Assembly: GCF_018308945.1 (NCBI RefSeq)
Contig: NZ_CP070501.1
Span: 682,001-746,000 of the forward strand
Length of the DNA stretch: 64,000 bases
Reading direction: 5' to 3'
Source of the DNA: Agrococcus sp. Marseille-Q4369
Lineage (GTDB): Bacteria; Actinomycetota; Actinomycetes; Actinomycetales; Microbacteriaceae
Below the pieces are notes generated by a model. It was not told the DNA's origin. It saw only the letters and a list, made by a program, of their open reading frames with translations, and did not search any database. Positions 16,348-25,104 of the stretch are shown here, one piece after another. The position numbers and the translations under genes are program-made. The first letter of the stretch is position 1. Each line of letters opens with the position of its first letter.

Positions 16348-16995
16348 ATGCATGCCGCCCTCGCCGCGCTCGCGGCCGTCATCCTCCTGCCCGCACACGC
16401 CGCCGTGATCGGCTCGACGCCGAGCGACGGCGACACGGTCACCGAGCAGCCCGGCACGTTCAGCGTCGTGATGAACGAGGAGATCCTCTCGCTCGAGGGC
16501 GCCGACTCCGCGAACCGGCTGCAGCTCACCGACGCGGACGGCCGCTACTACGGCGACGGCTGCGTCGCCGTCGAGGGCGACACGATCTCGCTCGCGGCCG
16601 GGCTCGGCGCGGCGGGCGACTACGCGCTCGCCTACCAGGTGGTCTCGGCCGACGGCCACCCCGTCGACGGCACGGTGGCGTTCTCCTTCGAGCCCGCCGA
16701 GGGCGAGGCTGGCACGGCCGGCTCCGAGACGGCCCCCATCTGCGGTGCCGCCGCGCCCGACGCGACCGAGCCCGCGTCGACGTCGACGACCGAGCCCGAG
16801 GCATCCGCCGATCCCGGCGAGGCGGCGCCCGGTCCGATCGCGACCGACGACGCGACGCCGAGCGACGCGGTCGAGGGCGACGAGGGCGGCGACTTCCCGT
16901 TCATCGCGATCGGCGTGCTCGCGCTGCTCGTCGTGCTCGCGATCATCGCCTACACCGTGAACCGCGGCTACCGCCGCCGGCGCGACGAGGCGTGA
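16348..16995 (+). CDS. CopC-domain exported membrane-anchored protein
   Basis: A 215-residue exported protein. The signal peptide ends near LLPA, so the mature chain begins HAAVIGSTPSDGDTV, matching the CopC N-terminal histidine and S.P.DG motif. The domain ends with YQVVSADGHPVDGTVAFSF (about residues 92-110), which carries the second CopC histidine. A Thr/Ala/Pro/Asp-rich linker (about 130-185) leads to one membrane helix (about 187-207) and a basic YRRRRDEA tail, so the domain is displayed outside the membrane. CopC proteins bind Cu(II); a copper role here is inferred from the family. No CopD or other copper gene is adjacent. The start is ATG 16348. Confidence 0.87.
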   Translation: MHAALAALAAVILLPAHAAVIGSTPSDGDTVTEQPGTFSVVMNEEILSLEGADSANRLQLTDADGRYYGDGCVAVEGDTISLAAGLGAAGDYALAYQVVSADGHPVDGTVAFSFEPAEGEAGTAGSETAPICGAAAPDATEPASTSTTEPEASADPGEAAPGPIATDDATPSDAVEGDEGGDFPFIAIGVLALLVVLAIIAYTVNRGYRRRRDEA

Positions 16996-17020
16996 CCCCG
17001 CGCATCCCCCGCGCATGACG

Positions 17021-17050
17021 AAGGCCGGCACTCCCGAGGGAGGCCGGCCC
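17021..17050. terminator. Possible terminator between convergent genes
   Basis: GGCCGGC (17023-17029) and GCCGGCC (17043-17049) pair around a 13-nt loop. The hairpin lies between the 3' ends of the CopC-like gene and clpP2. The stem is short and no T-tract is present, so this is tentative. Confidence 0.45.
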
Positions 17051-17065
17051 GTCGTCGTGGCAGCG

Positions 17066-17731
17066 TCAGCCGAGCAGCTGCGGCGCCGTCTTGCGGCTCG
17101 AGAGCACCTGGTCGATGAGGCCGTACTCGAGGGCCTCCTGCGCCGAGAGGAACGTGTCGCGCTCGATGTCCTTCGAGACGCGAGCGACGTCGTGGTTCGA
17201 GTGCTTCGACAGGGTCTCCTCGAGCCACTCGCGCATGCGGAGCACCTCGCGCGCCTGGATCTCGATGTCGGATGCCTGACCGCGGCCCGCGTCGGACGTC
17301 GCGGGCTGGTGGATGAGGATGCGGGCGTTCGGCAGCGCGAGGCGCTTGCCGGGCTCGCCCGCCGCGAGCAGCACGGCCGCGGCGGAGGCCGCCTGGCCGA
17401 GGCACACCGTCTGCACGGCGGGCCGGATGTACTGCATCGTGTCGTAGATCGCCGTCATGGCCGTGAACGAGCCGCCGGGCGAGTTGATGTACATGACGAT
17501 GTCGCGGTCGGGGTCCTGCGACTCGAGCACGAGCAGCTGCGCCATGACGTCGTCGGCGGATGCGTCGTCGACCTGCACGCCGAGGAAGATGATGCGGTCC
17601 TCGAACAGCTTCGCGTAGGGGTCCTGGCGCTTGAAGCCGTAGGCGGTGCGCTCCTCGAAGCTCGGGAGGATGTAGCGCGAGCCGGGCGCCTGGAGGGCGC
17701 TGCCGCCCGCCTGGAACGTGGGAGTCTCCAT
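17066..17731 (-). CDS. clpP2: ATP-dependent Clp protease proteolytic subunit ClpP2
   Basis: A 221-residue serine protease subunit. The nucleophile serine lies in CLGQAASAAAVLLA (about residue 111), the histidine in LIHQPATSDAGRGQASD (about residue 136), and the aspartate near SKDIERD (about residue 187). The [13 protein letters not shown] segment is the family oxyanion strand. The N-terminus with SRYILPSFEERTAYG is the ClpP2 hallmark of actinobacteria, where ClpP1 and ClpP2 assemble into a mixed tetradecamer driven by ClpX or ClpC. The ATG at 17731 overlaps the clpP1 stop by 1 nt (TGATG), so the pair is translationally coupled. Confidence 0.96.
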   Translation of the reverse strand: METPTFQAGGSALQAPGSRYILPSFEERTAYGFKRQDPYAKLFEDRIIFLGVQVDDASADDVMAQLLVLESQDPDRDIVMYINSPGGSFTAMTAIYDTMQYIRPAVQTVCLGQAASAAAVLLAAGEPGKRLALPNARILIHQPATSDAGRGQASDIEIQAREVLRMREWLEETLSKHSNHDVARVSKDIERDTFLSAQEALEYGLIDQVLSSRKTAPQLLG

Positions 17732-18375
17732 CAGTTGCCGCCCTCCTGGTCAGCGGTGCCGTCCTGGTCCGTGCCGCCGCCGCCCGTGACGTCGCTCGCC
17801 GACGCGCGGAGGTGGTCGACGAATCCGTACTCGAGCGCCTCCTGCGCCGTGAACCAGCGGTCCCGGTCGCCGTCGGCGTTGATCTGCTCGACGCTCTTGC
17901 CCGTGCGCTCCGCCGTGATCTCGGCGAGGCGCTTCTTCATGTCGAGGATGAGCTGCGCCTGCGTCTGGATGTCGCTCGAGGTGCCGCCGAAGCCGCCGTG
18001 CGGCTGGTGCAGCAGCACGCGCGCGTTCGGCGTGATGTAGCGCTTGCCCGCGGTGCCGGCGGTGAGCAGCAGCTGGCCCATCGAGGCGGCCATGCCGATG
18101 CCGACCGTGACGATGTCGTTGGGCACGAACTGCATCGTGTCGTAGATCGCCATGCCGGCCGTGATCGAGCCGCCGGGCGAGTTGATGTAGAGGTAGATGT
18201 CCTTGTTCGGGTCCTCTGCGGCGAGCAGCAGGATCTTCGCGCAGATCTCGTTCGCGTTCTCGTCCCGCACCTCCTGGCCGAGCCAGATGATGCGGTCGCG
18301 CAGCAGCCGGTCGAAGACCGACGGCGCGAGGACGGGTTCAGCCACGGGTGACTCCTTCTCTCGGTTGCTCTCCAC
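17731..18375 (-). CDS. clpP1: ATP-dependent Clp protease proteolytic subunit ClpP1
   Basis: A 214-residue partner of ClpP2. Catalytic serine is in [13 protein letters not shown] (about residue 106), histidine in [11 protein letters not shown] (about 131), and aspartate in [17 protein letters not shown] (about 180). The [13 protein letters not shown] strand is at about residues 72-84. The C-terminal tail after VDHL is longer than usual and Gly/Asp/Thr rich, ending DQEGGN. The first codons overlap nothing, and the gene lies 90 nt after tig with a terminator between. Together with ClpP2 it forms the peptidase core used by ClpX at 14930. Confidence 0.96.
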   Translation of the reverse strand: MESNREKESPVAEPVLAPSVFDRLLRDRIIWLGQEVRDENANEICAKILLLAAEDPNKDIYLYINSPGGSITAGMAIYDTMQFVPNDIVTVGIGMAASMGQLLLTAGTAGKRYITPNARVLLHQPHGGFGGTSSDIQTQAQLILDMKKRLAEITAERTGKSVEQINADGDRDRWFTAQEALEYGFVDHLRASASDVTGGGGTDQDGTADQEGGN

Positions 18376-18430
18376 ACTAGGTGAGCGGGAGGGCGCTCCT
18401 GCGCGTGTTCGCCGCAGGCGGAGGCACGCG

Positions 18431-18457
18431 AGAGGGCCGGGCTCGCGCCGGCCCTCT
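18431..18457 (-). terminator. Rho-independent terminator of tig
   Basis: Arms AGAGGGCCGG (18431-18440) and CCGGCCCTCT (18448-18457) pair perfectly around GCTCGCG. It sits 9 nt beyond the tig stop codon and separates tig from clpP1. Confidence 0.82.
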
Positions 18458-18465
18458 TGCGGTGC

Positions 18466-19821
18466 TCAGTCCTCCTGGTGCTGCGCCGCGAGCTTCGCCT
18501 CGGCCTCGCGGATCGCGCCCTCGACGTCGTCCTCGTCGACCTCGTCGGCCGGCGGCAGGAAGTCGGAGAGGTCGACGGCCTCGCCCTTGTCGTCGACGAC
18601 CGACACGCGCCCGAGCAGCGTCGAGAGCGTCTTGCCGCGCAGGATGTCGCCGAGCAGCACGGGCAGCTGGCCGTTGGCCTCGAGCGCCTGCACGAGCTCC
18701 TGCGGCGCCATGCCGTACTGCGCGGCCTGCTGCACGATGATCTGCGTCAGCTCCTGCTGCGTGACCTGCAGGTTCGCGTCCTCGGCGAAGCGGTCGAACA
18801 GCATCTGCTGCTTGAGGAGCTTGCGCGTCTCCTGGCGCACCTCCTCGCCGTGCTCGGTGTCGTCGGCGCGGTTCTCGGCCTCGAGGTGGCGCGTGACCTC
18901 GTCCTCGACGACGGCCGAGGGGACCTCGATCTCGACGGCCTCGACGAGCTCCTCCTGCAGGCGCTGGCGCGCCTGCTCGGCCTGGCCCATGCGGCGACTG
19001 CGGGCGGCCTGCTCCTTGAGGTCGGCCTTGAGCTCGTCGATCGTGTCGAACGCGCTCGCCATCTGGGCGAAGTCGTCGTCGGCCTCGGGCAGCTCGCGCT
19101 CCTTGACCGCGTCGACGGTGACGGTGACCTCGGCGTCCTTGCCGGCGTGGTCGCCGCCGACGAGCTTCGAGGTGAAGGTGGTCTCCTCACCGGCGGTGAG
19201 CGAGTCGACGGCCTCGTCGATGCCGTCGATGAGCTCGCCCGAGCCGACCTCGTAGGAGATGCCGTTGGCGGTGTCGACGACCTCGCCGTCGATCGTCGCG
19301 GTCAGGTCGAGGGTGACGAAGTCGCCCTTCGCGGCCGGGCGGTCGACCGTGACGAGCGTGCCGAAGCGGCTGCGCAGCGCGTCGAGCTCCTCCTGCACGG
19401 CGTCGTCGCCGATCTCGATGGCGTCGACCGTGATCGTGCGGCCGTCGACCTCGGGGAGGTCGAACTCGGGGCGCACGTCGACCTCGATCTCGAGCACGAG
19501 GTCGCCCGAGAAGTCCCCCAGCTCGGGCCACGCGGTGACGTCGGCCTGGGGACGGCCGAGCGGGCGGATGCCGGCCTCGGCGACACCCTGGCGGTAGAAC
19601 TCGTCGATCGACTCGGAGACGGCCTGGTTGAGGATCTCCTCGCGCCCGATGCGCTGGTCGATGATCGCCGCGGGGACCTTGCCCTTGCGGAAGCCGGGGA
19701 CGCTGATCTGCTCGGCGACGGCCTTGTAGGCGCTGTCGATCGCGGGGCGCAGCTCCTCGGGCTCGACCGCGATGGTCAGCTTGGTGCGCGTGTTCTCGAT
19801 CTTCTCGACCGTGGTCTTCAC
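18466..19821 (-). CDS. tig: Trigger factor, ribosome-associated chaperone
   Basis: A 451-residue chaperone and prolyl isomerase. The N-terminal ribosome-binding domain includes PGFRKGKVPAAIIDQRIG (about residues 41-58), which holds the ribosome-docking signature. The FKBP-like PPIase domain spans about 150-240 (KGDFVTLDLTATIDGEVVD). The long helical C-terminal substrate cradle follows, ending in an acidic tail. The start is the GTG at 19821, 8 nt after AGGAGA; upstream in-frame codons have no family likeness. tig upstream of clpP and clpX is the standard arrangement in many bacteria, linking folding to degradation. Confidence 0.96.
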   Translation of the reverse strand: MKTTVEKIENTRTKLTIAVEPEELRPAIDSAYKAVAEQISVPGFRKGKVPAAIIDQRIGREEILNQAVSESIDEFYRQGVAEAGIRPLGRPQADVTAWPELGDFSGDLVLEIEVDVRPEFDLPEVDGRTITVDAIEIGDDAVQEELDALRSRFGTLVTVDRPAAKGDFVTLDLTATIDGEVVDTANGISYEVGSGELIDGIDEAVDSLTAGEETTFTSKLVGGDHAGKDAEVTVTVDAVKERELPEADDDFAQMASAFDTIDELKADLKEQAARSRRMGQAEQARQRLQEELVEAVEIEVPSAVVEDEVTRHLEAENRADDTEHGEEVRQETRKLLKQQMLFDRFAEDANLQVTQQELTQIIVQQAAQYGMAPQELVQALEANGQLPVLLGDILRGKTLSTLLGRVSVVDDKGEAVDLSDFLPPADEVDEDDVEGAIREAEAKLAAQHQED

Positions 19822-20037
19822 GGGGTGGTCTCCTGAGGTTGGTGGTTGTGCGGCACGAGGGCCAGCGGTGCGTAGGCACGCGAGATCCACCGCTTGCGGG
19901 CGGACCATCGTCCGAGTGTAACGGCCCTCCCCCGCTATCGGGCCAATCCGCCCGTTCGCCCGTGACGAATCCCGAGCATGACCGCGCTCGCCCAGCCCCG
20001 AGCGGCCGCCCGGTGGCAGCCTGCAATACTCGGGCGA

Positions 20038-20586
20038 GTGGAGACCTCGCTCGAGCAGTGCCTCGTGCGCGCGGCGGAGGGCGACGAGCGGGCGTTCGCT
20101 GAGCTCTACGACGCGACGGCCGCGAGGGTCTTCGGGCTCGTGCTGCGCATCCTCGTGGATCGCGCGCAGTCGGAGGAGGTCGCGCAGGAGGTCTACCTCG
20201 AGGCGTGGCGGCAGGCGAAGCGCTTCGACCCGAGCCGCGGGGCCGCGATGTCGTGGCTGCTGCAGATCGCGCACGCGCGCGCCGTCGACCGCGTGCGCTC
20301 CTCGCAGTCGCAGCGCGATCGCGACGAGCGGATCGGCGTGCGCGACACGGCGGTGCCGGTCGACACCGTCGCCGAGCAGGCCGAGATCTCGCTCGACGCG
20401 GCCAGGGCGCGGCGAGCGCTCGGCGACCTGAGCGACTCGCACCGCGAGGCGATCGAGCTCGCGTACTTCGAGGGGCTCACGCAGACGGAGATCGCCGACC
20501 GCATCGGCGCGCCGCTCGGCACGGTGAAGACGAGGCTCCGCGACGGCATGCAGCGCCTCCGCGGGATCCTGGGGGTGACGACATGA
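20038..20586 (+). CDS. sigK: ECF sigma factor, SigK type
   Basis: A 182-residue extracytoplasmic-function sigma factor. Region 2 is FAELYDATAARVFGLVLRIL through EVAQEVYLEAWR (about residues 20-60). Region 4 is LSDSHREAIELAYFEGLTQTEIADRIGAPLGTVKTRL (about 130-167), with the helix-turn-helix that reads the -35 element. The partner anti-sigma gene overlaps its stop (ATGA), the usual SigK/RskA arrangement. I prefer the GTG at 20038, which follows an AATACT box by 7 nt. An ATG at 19978 would add 20 residues unlike the family. In mycobacteria SigK acts in redox response and secreted antigen expression; the regulon here is unknown. Confidence 0.92.
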   Translation: METSLEQCLVRAAEGDERAFAELYDATAARVFGLVLRILVDRAQSEEVAQEVYLEAWRQAKRFDPSRGAAMSWLLQIAHARAVDRVRSSQSQRDRDERIGVRDTAVPVDTVAEQAEISLDAARARRALGDLSDSHREAIELAYFEGLTQTEIADRIGAPLGTVKTRLRDGMQRLRGILGVTT

Positions 20587-21356
20587 CCGACGAGTCCCGG
20601 CCCGTCGACGAGCTGGCGGCCGCCTACGCGCTCGACGCGCTCGAGCCTGCCGAGCGCGCGCGCTTCGAGGCCGAGGCGTCGCCCGAGGCGCTCGAGGAGG
20701 CGCGGCAGCTCGCCGACACCGCGGCGCTGCTCGCGGCCGACGAGGTCGCGCCGCCGCCGAGCCTGCGCGCGAGCGTGCTCGACGCGATCGCGCTCGAGCC
20801 GCGGCACGCCGCGCCGTCCGCACTCTCGCCACCGGACGCATCCGCCGCCGCTCGCGCCGACGAGCCGCGCGCATCCGCCGCCGCTGTCGGCCCGGTCGGC
20901 CCTGCCGAGCGCCGCGCGCGAGCGCGCTGGCGGCCCGCGCGCGTGCTCGGTGCGGTCGCGGCGGGGTCGGCGCTGCTGCTCGGCGGCGTCGCGATCGGTA
21001 CCCAGCTCGGCGGCGACTCGCGACAGGAGGCGCTCGGCGCCCTCATCGCGGCGTCCGACGCGCAGCGGAGCGAGGTCGAGCTCGCCGACGGCGGCGTCGC
21101 GACGGTCGTCTGGTCGCCCGAGCGCGACCAGTCGGCGATCCTCTTCGACGGCCTGCCGGCCGCGCCCGAGGGCTCGACCTACCAGGCCTGGTTCATCGAC
21201 GAGGCCGGCGCCCGATCGGCGGGCGTGTTCGACGCCTCGAGCGCGTTCCTGCTCGAGGGCGAGCTCTCGGCCGGCACCGCGATCGGCGTGACGGTCGAGC
21301 CGGCGGGTGGCTCTGAGGCGCCGACGAGCGACCCGATCCTCGTCGTCGAGACCTAG
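20583..21356 (+). CDS. rskA: Anti-sigma-K factor RskA
   Basis: A 257-residue single-pass membrane anti-sigma factor. The N-terminal cytoplasmic sigma-binding domain spans about residues 1-70 (VDELAAAYALDALEPAERARFE). A linker leads to one transmembrane helix, VLGAVAAGSALLLGGVAIGTQLG (about 122-144). The extracellular RskA domain ends with STYQAWFIDEAGARSAGVFD and a typical final strand. It holds SigK inactive at the membrane until proteolysis releases it, based on the mycobacterial pair. The ATG overlaps the sigK stop by 4 nt. The next gene begins at the base after its TAG. Confidence 0.9.
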   Translation: MTDESRPVDELAAAYALDALEPAERARFEAEASPEALEEARQLADTAALLAADEVAPPPSLRASVLDAIALEPRHAAPSALSPPDASAAARADEPRASAAAVGPVGPAERRARARWRPARVLGAVAAGSALLLGGVAIGTQLGGDSRQEALGALIAASDAQRSEVELADGGVATVVWSPERDQSAILFDGLPAAPEGSTYQAWFIDEAGARSAGVFDASSAFLLEGELSAGTAIGVTVEPAGGSEAPTSDPILVVET

Positions 21357-22268
21357 GTGGCGGCGCAGGGGGCGGGCCGCCTCGGCGCGGCCGCGATCAC
21401 CATCGCGTCGGTCGGGCTCATCGTCACGTGGAGCTCGGGCTTCGTCGGCTCCGACCTCGCGGCTCGAGCGGGCGGCGAGCCGATCACGGTGCTCGCGTGG
21501 CGCTTCGTCGTGCTCGCGGGCATCCTCGTCGCGGCGATGCTCGTGCTGCGCCGGCGCTGGCCGGGGCGCGCGAGCTGGCGGCGGCAGGGCACGGTCGCGG
21601 TGCTCAACCAGGCGGCGTACCTCCTCCTCATCTTCGAGGGCGTGCGCGCGGGCGTCGACGGCGGCACCGCGGCGCTCATCGCAGCCCTCCAGCCGATGCT
21701 CGTCGCCACGATCGCCGGCCGCTTCCTCGGCGAGCGGGCGAACGGATGGATGTGGCTCGGCATGGCGGTCGGGCTCGGTGGCGTCGCGCTCGTCGTCTCG
21801 GGCGCGCTCGGCGGCACCGGCGCGCCCCTGTGGGCCTACGCGCTCCCGCTCGCCGCGGTCATGTGCCTCGGCACCGGCACCGTGCTGCAGCGCCGCTGGC
21901 ACATGCACGACGACCTGCTGCAGACGCTCACGATGCACTCGATCGTCGCGGGCGCGGTCTTCATGGCGGTCGCGCTGCTGCGCGGGCACGCCGCTCCCCC
22001 GGCGACGGTCGACATCTGGTTCGCGGTGCTGTGGCTCGTCGTGCTCTCGAGCCTCGGCGGCTACGTGCTCTACGTGACGGTGACGCGCTCGCACGGGGCG
22101 ACGTTCGTGAGCACGATGCTCTACCTCACGCCGCCGACGACGATGCTGTGGGTGTGGATGATCTTCGGCGTGCCGGTCACGCCGCTCGGCGTCGCCGGGC
22201 TCGTCGTGGCCGCCGCCGGCGTCGCCATCGTGCTGACCGCCCAGCGCCGCGGGCGCGCGCGGCCGTAG
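21357..22268 (+). CDS. EamA/DMT-family transporter
   Basis: A 303-residue integral membrane protein with ten predicted helices in two EamA repeats of five, about residues 10-140 and 155-295. The ITVLAWRFVVLAGILVAAM and GTAALIAALQPMLVATIAGRFLGE segments are typical of the drug/metabolite transporter superfamily; the second repeat has THGATF-like RSHGATFVSTMLYLTPPTTMLW. Substrates of this family are usually amino acids or small metabolites exported from the cell, and none can be assigned here. The GTG start directly follows the rskA stop codon, so it is probably read with the sigK operon. Confidence 0.9.
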   Translation: MAAQGAGRLGAAAITIASVGLIVTWSSGFVGSDLAARAGGEPITVLAWRFVVLAGILVAAMLVLRRRWPGRASWRRQGTVAVLNQAAYLLLIFEGVRAGVDGGTAALIAALQPMLVATIAGRFLGERANGWMWLGMAVGLGGVALVVSGALGGTGAPLWAYALPLAAVMCLGTGTVLQRRWHMHDDLLQTLTMHSIVAGAVFMAVALLRGHAAPPATVDIWFAVLWLVVLSSLGGYVLYVTVTRSHGATFVSTMLYLTPPTTMLWVWMIFGVPVTPLGVAGLVVAAAGVAIVLTAQRRGRARP

Positions 22269-22300
22269 GGACGCATCCGACCGAAGCCCAGAGGAGGTCG

Positions 22301-22645
22301 ATGATGGAGGAGCAGCTGCCCGCGGGCGTCTGCTTGCGCTGCCGCCGCCCGCCGCGGAGCACGCGGCCGTGCGTGATCGAGGGCGGGCACGGCGAGCCGC
22401 CGGTCGGCGAATGGCCGTCGCACCACCGGGAGGACTGGAGCGACGCCGAGCTCGCCGAGCTGGGGCTCACCCCCTGGCGCTGGCCGCTGCACCGCCGCAC
22501 GATGCTCGCCGACCTGCGCTGGGCGCAGCTCGAGTCCGACTGCGAGCGCCACGGGCACGAGGTCATCGAGGAGGATGGGTACGTGCTGTGCGATCACTGC
22601 CACCACCCGCTCGTGTGGGTGGCCACCGAGGACGAGGCACGCTGA
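22301..22645 (+). CDS. Small zinc-ribbon-like protein, function unknown
   Basis: A 114-residue protein with two cysteine pairs: CLRC near residue 11 and CDHC near residue 97. It also has many His and Trp residues (HHREDW, WRWPLHRR, HCHHPLVW). The spacing suggests a zinc ribbon closed by the two CxxC pairs. A strong GAGGAGG ribosome site precedes the ATG at 22301, and a second ATG follows directly. It lies in the same direction as the EamA gene, 32 nt after it, and 19 nt before the RraA-like gene, so it is likely part of one transcript. I recognise no family. Confidence 0.72.
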   Translation: MMEEQLPAGVCLRCRRPPRSTRPCVIEGGHGEPPVGEWPSHHREDWSDAELAELGLTPWRWPLHRRTMLADLRWAQLESDCERHGHEVIEEDGYVLCDHCHHPLVWVATEDEAR

Positions 22646-22664
22646 GCGAGACGGAGGAGAGACC

Positions 22665-23363
22665 ATGCAGGAGCTCCAGGCGATCTACCGCGACCTCTCC
22701 ACGGCCCACGTCGCGGATGCGTGCATGCGCGCGGGCGTGCCGGCGCGGTGCGCGCCGAGCGGTCTGCGCCCCGTGCTGCCCGGCGCGCACGTCGTCGGAC
22801 GCGCGCTCCCCGCGCAGCACAGCGGCAGCGTCGACGTCTTCCTCGAGGCGCTCGAGCACGCGGTGCCCGGCGACGTGCTCGTCGTCGACGACGGCGGCCG
22901 CGCAGACCGCGCGTGCGTCGGCGACCTCGTCGCGCTCGAGGCGGCGCGCGCCGGCCTCGCCGGCATCGTCATCTGGGGGCTGCACCGCGACACCCGCGAG
23001 CTGCGCGAGGTCGGCCTGCCCGTGCTGAGCCTCGGCACCTCGCCGAGCGGTCCGGCGAGCGTCGAACCGCAGCGGCCCGACGCGCTCGAGGTCGCCCGGC
23101 TCGGCGAGCACGCGGTGACGCGCGACGACCTCGTGCTCGCCGACGACGACGGCGCGATCCTCGTGCCGCTCGCGCGCGCGAGCGACGTCGCTGAGGCCGC
23201 CGCGAGCATCCGCGACACGGAGCGCCGCCAGGCCGCCGCCATGCGCGCCGGCTCGAGCCTGCGCGAGCAGGTGCGGTTCCGCGACTACCTCGACGCCCGC
23301 CGCGACCGCGGCATCGGCTTCCGCGAGCACCTCCGCGACGCGGGCGGCGCGATCGAGGAGTGA
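22665..23363 (+). CDS. RraA-like family protein
   Basis: A 232-residue protein of the RraA/HMG-aldolase family (dimethylmenaquinone methyltransferase-like fold). STAHVADACMRAG (about residue 12) is the opening motif. DVLVVDDGGRADRACVGDLVALEAARAGLAGIVIWGLHRDT (about 66-105) contains the GD..A..A...G..G...G..RD signature, with the metal and substrate-binding aspartate after the final arginine. Members with this complete motif can be 4-hydroxy-4-methyl-2-oxoglutarate or oxaloacetate decarboxylating aldolases. Those regulating RNase E are fewer, and this cannot be decided from sequence. The ATG at 22665 follows GGAGGAGAG. Confidence 0.86.
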   Translation: MQELQAIYRDLSTAHVADACMRAGVPARCAPSGLRPVLPGAHVVGRALPAQHSGSVDVFLEALEHAVPGDVLVVDDGGRADRACVGDLVALEAARAGLAGIVIWGLHRDTRELREVGLPVLSLGTSPSGPASVEPQRPDALEVARLGEHAVTRDDLVLADDDGAILVPLARASDVAEAAASIRDTERRQAAAMRAGSSLREQVRFRDYLDARRDRGIGFREHLRDAGGAIEE

Positions 23364-23400
23364 GCCGACGCATCCGACGACATCCGATGAAGGAGAGAGC

Positions 23401-24240
23401 ATGACCCGCCAGTGCCGCTTCGCCCAGGTCGACGTCTTCGGGGCCGAGCCCTACCTCGGCAATCCCGTCGCCGTCGTGCTCGATGCCGAGGGCATCGACG
23501 ACGCGGCAATGCAGCGCATCGCCCGCTGGACGAACCTGTCGGAGACGACGTTCGTGCTGCCGCCGACGACTCCGGAGGCCGACTACCGCCTGCGCATCTT
23601 CACGCCGGGCGGCGAGCTGCCCTTCGCGGGGCACCCGACGCTCGGCTCCGCGCACGCGTGGCTCGAGCACGGCGGCGTTCCTCAGCGCGACGACCGCATC
23701 GTGCAGGAGTGCGAGGCTGGCCTCGTCGAGGTCCGGCAGGGCGACGCGCTCGCGTTCGCCGCTCCCCCGATGCGTCGCACGGGCGGGCTCGATCCGGAGC
23801 ACCTCGCGCGCATCGTCGAGGCGTTCAGCATCCCGCCGGAGCGGGTCGTCGCGCACCAGTGGGTCGACAACGGGCCGGGCTGGTGCGTGCTGCAGCTCGG
23901 CTCGGCCCAGGAGGTGCTCGACCTCGAGCCCGACCTCTCGCGCATCCCCGACGCGATGGTCGGTGCCATCGGCGCCTACCCGCCGGGCTCGGAGCACGCC
24001 TTCGAGCTGCGCTCGTTCGCACCTGCGATCGGCGTCGCCGAGGATCCCGTGTGCGGCAGCCAGAACGCCTCGGTCGCGCAGTGGCTCACGAGCACCGGCG
24101 CGGCCGAGCGCTCCTACTCCGTCTCGCAGGGCCGCCGGCTCGGACGCGCCGGCTCGATCGCGATCGAGGCGGATGCGGACGGCACCGTCTGGGTGGGCGG
24201 CGCGACGGTCACGTGCTTCTCGGGCATCGCGATCGCTTGA
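23401..24240 (+). CDS. PhzF family isomerase/epimerase-like protein
   Basis: A 279-residue protein with the diaminopimelate-epimerase-like fold of the PhzF family. VDVFGAEPYLGNPVAVV opens the chain. LSETTFVL (about residue 47) carries the catalytic glutamate, and FTPGGELPFAGHPTLGSAHAW (about 70-90) and AEDPVCGSQNASVAQWL (about 215-231) are the paired substrate-binding loops. PhzF itself isomerises a phenazine precursor, but no other phenazine genes are near, so a different small-molecule substrate is likely. The ATG is preceded by AAGGAGAGAGC. It lies 37 nt after the RraA-like gene and is probably co-transcribed. Confidence 0.9.
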   Translation: MTRQCRFAQVDVFGAEPYLGNPVAVVLDAEGIDDAAMQRIARWTNLSETTFVLPPTTPEADYRLRIFTPGGELPFAGHPTLGSAHAWLEHGGVPQRDDRIVQECEAGLVEVRQGDALAFAAPPMRRTGGLDPEHLARIVEAFSIPPERVVAHQWVDNGPGWCVLQLGSAQEVLDLEPDLSRIPDAMVGAIGAYPPGSEHAFELRSFAPAIGVAEDPVCGSQNASVAQWLTSTGAAERSYSVSQGRRLGRAGSIAIEADADGTVWVGGATVTCFSGIAIA

Positions 24241-24259
24241 CGCGACGCGCTCGCGTCGG

Positions 24260-25063
24260 TCATCCGTCGGCGAGCAGGCCCTCGACATCCGGCAGCCCCT
24301 GGAAGGCCGTGAACGTGCCACGCTCGGCGATCTCGCGGGCGGCGCCGAGCCACCCGCCCCACGCCGCGCGCGAGCGTGCCGCCGACGCTGATGCGGCGCA
24401 CGCCGAGCGCCGCCGCCTCCTCGACGGTGACGAACGGCGCATTCACGAGCAGGTTCACGGGCTTCGGCGCGACGGCCGCGACGATCGCCGCGACCTCGTC
24501 GCGCGAGGAGATGCGTGGCGCATAGAGGCAGTCGGCGCCTGCGCCGGCGTACGCGACGAGCCGACGGACCGTGTCGTCGAGATCGGGATGCCCGACGACG
24601 TACCCCTCGGATCTCGCGGCCAGCAGCGCCCCGGTCCCGCCGCGCTCGATCGCCGCTCGAGCCGCGGCGACGCGCTCGACGGCGAGTGCGTGCTCGTAGA
24701 GCGGGTGCTCGGCATCGCCGGTCGAGTCCTCGATCGACAGGCCCGCGACGCCGGTCGAGGCGGCCAGCTCCATGTGCGCGGCGACGATCTCGGGATCGTC
24801 GGCGAAGCCGCCCTGGAAGTCGGCGTTGAGCGGCACGGCGACGGCTGATGCGAGGGCGCGGAGATGGCCGAGCGCCTCATCGAGCGCGCGACGCGCGAGT
24901 CCTGCTCGGCGATCGACCAGGCGAAGCCCGCGCTCGTCGTCGCGAGCGCGGGGAAGCCGAGCCGCTCGAGGATGCGGGCGCTGCCGAGATCCCACGGGTT
25001 GGGCATCACGAACGTGCCCGCTTCGTGCAGGCGATGGAACTCGATGACTCGCGGATCGGGCAT
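24260..25063 (-). pseudogene. PEP mutase/isocitrate lyase family gene with two frameshifts
   Basis: The family sequence is split across frames. From the ATG at 25063 the chain reads FHRLHEAGTFVMPNPWDLGSARIL to AWSIAEQDSRVAR, as in intact relatives. Near 24880-24890 the match moves to another frame, with DEALGHLRALASAVAVPLNADFQGGFADD through GLSIEDSTGD and VNLLVNAPFVTVEEAAALGVRRISVGG. Near 24365-24372 it returns to the first frame, ending GAAREIAERGTFTAFQGL. Both shift points lie in CG-alternating runs and fit losses of one and two bases, so the start and end frames agree. As written, the first frame stops at 24455. Either the gene is broken or there are two sequence errors. The intact enzyme would use a Mg-dependent TIM barrel on small carboxylates. 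Confidence 0.75.
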
Positions 25064-25104
25064 CGCGACCTCCGGCGCGGTCCGCTGCCGCGCTCGCCGC
25101 GACC

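Noticed and set aside
19822-20037. Small leftward ORF between tig and sigK
   Set aside because: The region reads as promoter DNA for the two divergent genes; frames across it are short and unconvincing.
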